Shown: piece after piece, positions 61,871-64,000 of the stretch
Layout: each line of letters opens with the position of its first letter
How positions within the stretch are numbered: position 1 is the first letter of the stretch
DNA from: Elephas maximus indicus
Lineage: Eukaryota; Chordata; Mammalia; Proboscidea; Elephantidae
Assembly (NCBI RefSeq): GCF_024166365.1
Contig: NC_064826.1
Span: forward strand, 21,414,001-21,478,000
DNA length: 64,000 bases
Direction: 5' to 3'
Made by a program: the position numbers and the translations under genes
The notes under the pieces: model-generated
What the model was told of the DNA's origin: nothing
Databases searched by the model: none
Seen by the model: only the letters and a program-made list of their open reading frames with translations

Positions 61871-63560
61871 GCATTAGAAATGATTGCAAAATGGGAAAGT
61901 GAGGACTGGATCAATCTCCACATTTTGGGGATGGGATTCATGCTAATTCTTACCCACGAAGTTATCCAGGAAACTTCTCAGGTCAGGCAGCAGGGATTGG
62001 AGGGGAGAACGGTAGCCTCATAGCACATGGTCAAGACAAGGCAAGTACAAATAAGAATCTGGGCCAACCTCACCCAGACATTCCAGCCTAAGGTCCCAAA
62101 GAAATACACTTGGATGTGGGAATCTTGGTGATGAGTCGTCAACATGTTCACCTAAATTAGTCACATTGCTCCAGTTTGGAGTGGTAGCCCTTTACATGTG
62201 GTGTGCAGCAGATGTCCTGGGACATCCCTTCACCATCTTCCAAGGAGCCTCCCTGGCCTCTCCTATGATGGATCTCCTGTTTCCTGAGTTCCATGTCTTC
62301 CACTTTCTTGATTTACTCTGGTTTTGGTGGAACATCTTCTCTAGTAGCTTCTTCAGAACTATGCATGGGAGATAATTTTGTTTTCCTAATTTCTTGATTG
62401 ATAGCTTGGATGGCTATAAATTCTAGGTGAAAAGTCCTTTTTCTTAAGAATTTTGAAAGATTTGCTTTTTTTTTTTTTTTTGGCTTTTAGCTTCCAGTGT
62501 TACTGTTGAGAAACCAAAGCCTTTCTGATAGCTGATCCTTTGTCCATTACTTGTTCTTTCTCTCTGGAGGTTTGTAGATTCTTCTCTTTAATTTACCGTG
62601 GTGTGAGTTTGTTTTTATTTGTAGTGCTGGGGACTTGGTGGACCTACCCTTATGATCCAGCAGCTCACGTCGTTTAGTTACATTTTCTTGAATTAGTTCC
62701 TTGATGATTTCCTTTGTTTTCTCTTTTGGGAACTTCTATTCTTTTGGTGTCGAACTCCAGGAATTGTGCTCTAATGTTCCCTTTTGTTATTTTTTCTCTC
62801 CTAAAATGTCCAACTCTTAGTATGTTTGCTTTACTTCCTAGGGAGATTTAATCAAATTTATCTTCCAATCTTTCTGTTGAAGTTTTGTTTCTATTGTCAT
62901 AATTTTATTTTCTAAGACGTCATTGTTGCTGTTGCTGTTGCTGTTCCCCAAATGTCCCTTTGCAAAGCATCCTGGTCTACTTTCATGAGTGCGGCATCTT
63001 CTCTTATCTCTCTAAGGATATTAACAATGTTCTTTTTGAAGCTTTCTTCTCTCTGCATAACCAATTAGTTACTTTTTCTGATTGTTGTGTCTCTCTCTTC
63101 AGTGTTAGGTTTTCTGGATGTCTGGTATCCTTGGCTGCCGGCTGTGATCAGAAACACTGAGCTCACAGGTTGGCTTTGCCACTCTAGGGTGATCTAACTG
63201 AGCTATTTGGGAGAATCCTTTATGTCAATAACTTTAGTTCTTTCCTCTTGGGCTGATGAAATACCCCAGAGTAGAGGCTTCCAGTCTCCTATCTGGAGGG
63301 CAAAGGTCTGGCTGCCAGCACTTTGGGAGCCCAGTGGCAAGAGAGCACCCAGAGCCTCTGCATTCAGCATTCCACATACTGTGGGCACTTAACCCCCATG
63401 TTTTCAATATTTCCAATATGGTACCTCCATTCACAACTGTGTCTGAAGCTTCCCTAAACCAGAAACCTTCTTCAGAGGAAAATTCTCCAAACTGGGGTAT
63501 CGGAGGGGCAGTTACCCACTGACTTGGGGTTAAGGAACAGATCTAGGGATCTAATGCCCT
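61871..63560. other. Unassigned AT-rich DNA
   Basis: Bases 62380-63130 look like an old LINE fragment. A short (GTT/GCT)n tract lies at 62924-62946. No gene seen. Confidence 0.35.
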
Positions 63561-63596
63561 TTCGTCAATAGATTCTAACTCACAGCCCCCCATGTG
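63561..63596 (-). repeat. AfroSINE remnant
   Basis: 'tcgtcaatagattctaactc' and 'acagccccccatgtg'; a few dozen bases of tail only. Confidence 0.5.
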
Positions 63597-64000
63597 TTTT
63601 AGTTATCTAGTGCTGCTATAATAGAAATATCACAAGTGGATGGTTTTAACAAATAGGAATTTATTTCTCACAGTTTAAGAGGCTAGAAGTCTGAATTCAG
63701 GGCACCGGCTCTAGGGAAAGATGTTCACTCTCTGTCAGTTCTGGGGTAAAGTCCTTGTCTCTTCTGCTTCTGCTTCCTGGTTCCTTGGAGAGCTCAGTGT
63801 GGCTTGGGATCAATCTTCCCCCATCTCTTCCCTGATAGCTTGTTTAATCTCTTTTATATAGCAAAAGAGATTGACTCAAGATAACCCTACACTAATCCTG
63901 CCTCATTAACATAACAAAGACAACCCTTTCCCAAATGGGATAATAACCATAGGTTAGGATTTAAAACACATATCTTCAGGGGACACAATTCAACCCATAA
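63597..64000 (-). mobile_element. LTR-like repeat reaching the window end
   Basis: 'gttatctagtgctgctataa' to 'ggggacacaattcaaccca', same family as 53472 and 21121. It probably ends within a few bases of the window edge. Confidence 0.6.

Overview
This is nuclear DNA from a placental mammal, almost certainly an afrotherian and most likely a paenungulate such as an elephant. About fifty SINE pieces carry the afrotherian signature: a tRNA-like head, and a tail around 'agggtcgctatgagtcgga' shared with an RTE (BovB-type) LINE that is also present here in several copies. No species name can be read directly.

The one gene I recognise with certainty is IMPDH1 (inosine-5'-monophosphate dehydrogenase 1), on the plus strand. 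Its canonical exons 1-14 run from the ATG at 28348 to the stop at 41201. They splice in phase to 1545 nt, exactly 514 codons plus stop. Two retina-associated alternative parts known from human and mouse are also intact: an upstream first exon (coding 23862-24025, in a CpG island) and a 17-nt micro-exon (40565-40581). The micro-exon shifts exon 14 into a second frame ending at 41280 and predicts a 546-residue protein, or 601 with the upstream exon. Poly(A) signals lie at 41895 and 41908.

Layout. 1-12.7 kb: dense repeats, including a decayed RTE LINE (7.5-11.0 kb) with two SINEs inside it. 12.7-15.2 kb: non-repetitive GC-rich DNA with no recognised gene. 15.2-23.0 kb: nested SINEs, RTE pieces, MER20 and an LTR-like family. 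23.2-41.9 kb: IMPDH1 with two CpG islands. 41.9-46.9 kb: mostly non-repetitive DNA with signs of an unrecognised minus-strand spliced gene, tail-to-tail with IMPDH1 and possibly broken by a homopolymer length change. 47-64 kb: repeats with non-repetitive patches.

IMPDH1 oxidises IMP to XMP with NAD+, the rate-limiting step of guanine nucleotide synthesis. The repeats form a LINE/SINE partnership: RTE supplies the reverse transcriptase, and the SINEs carry the RTE 3' tail. One SINE class also carries a piece of the RTE 5' region. Comparisons with human IMPDH1 and with named repeat families are from memory; no search was run. Repeat boundaries are approximate, usually within 5-15 bases.
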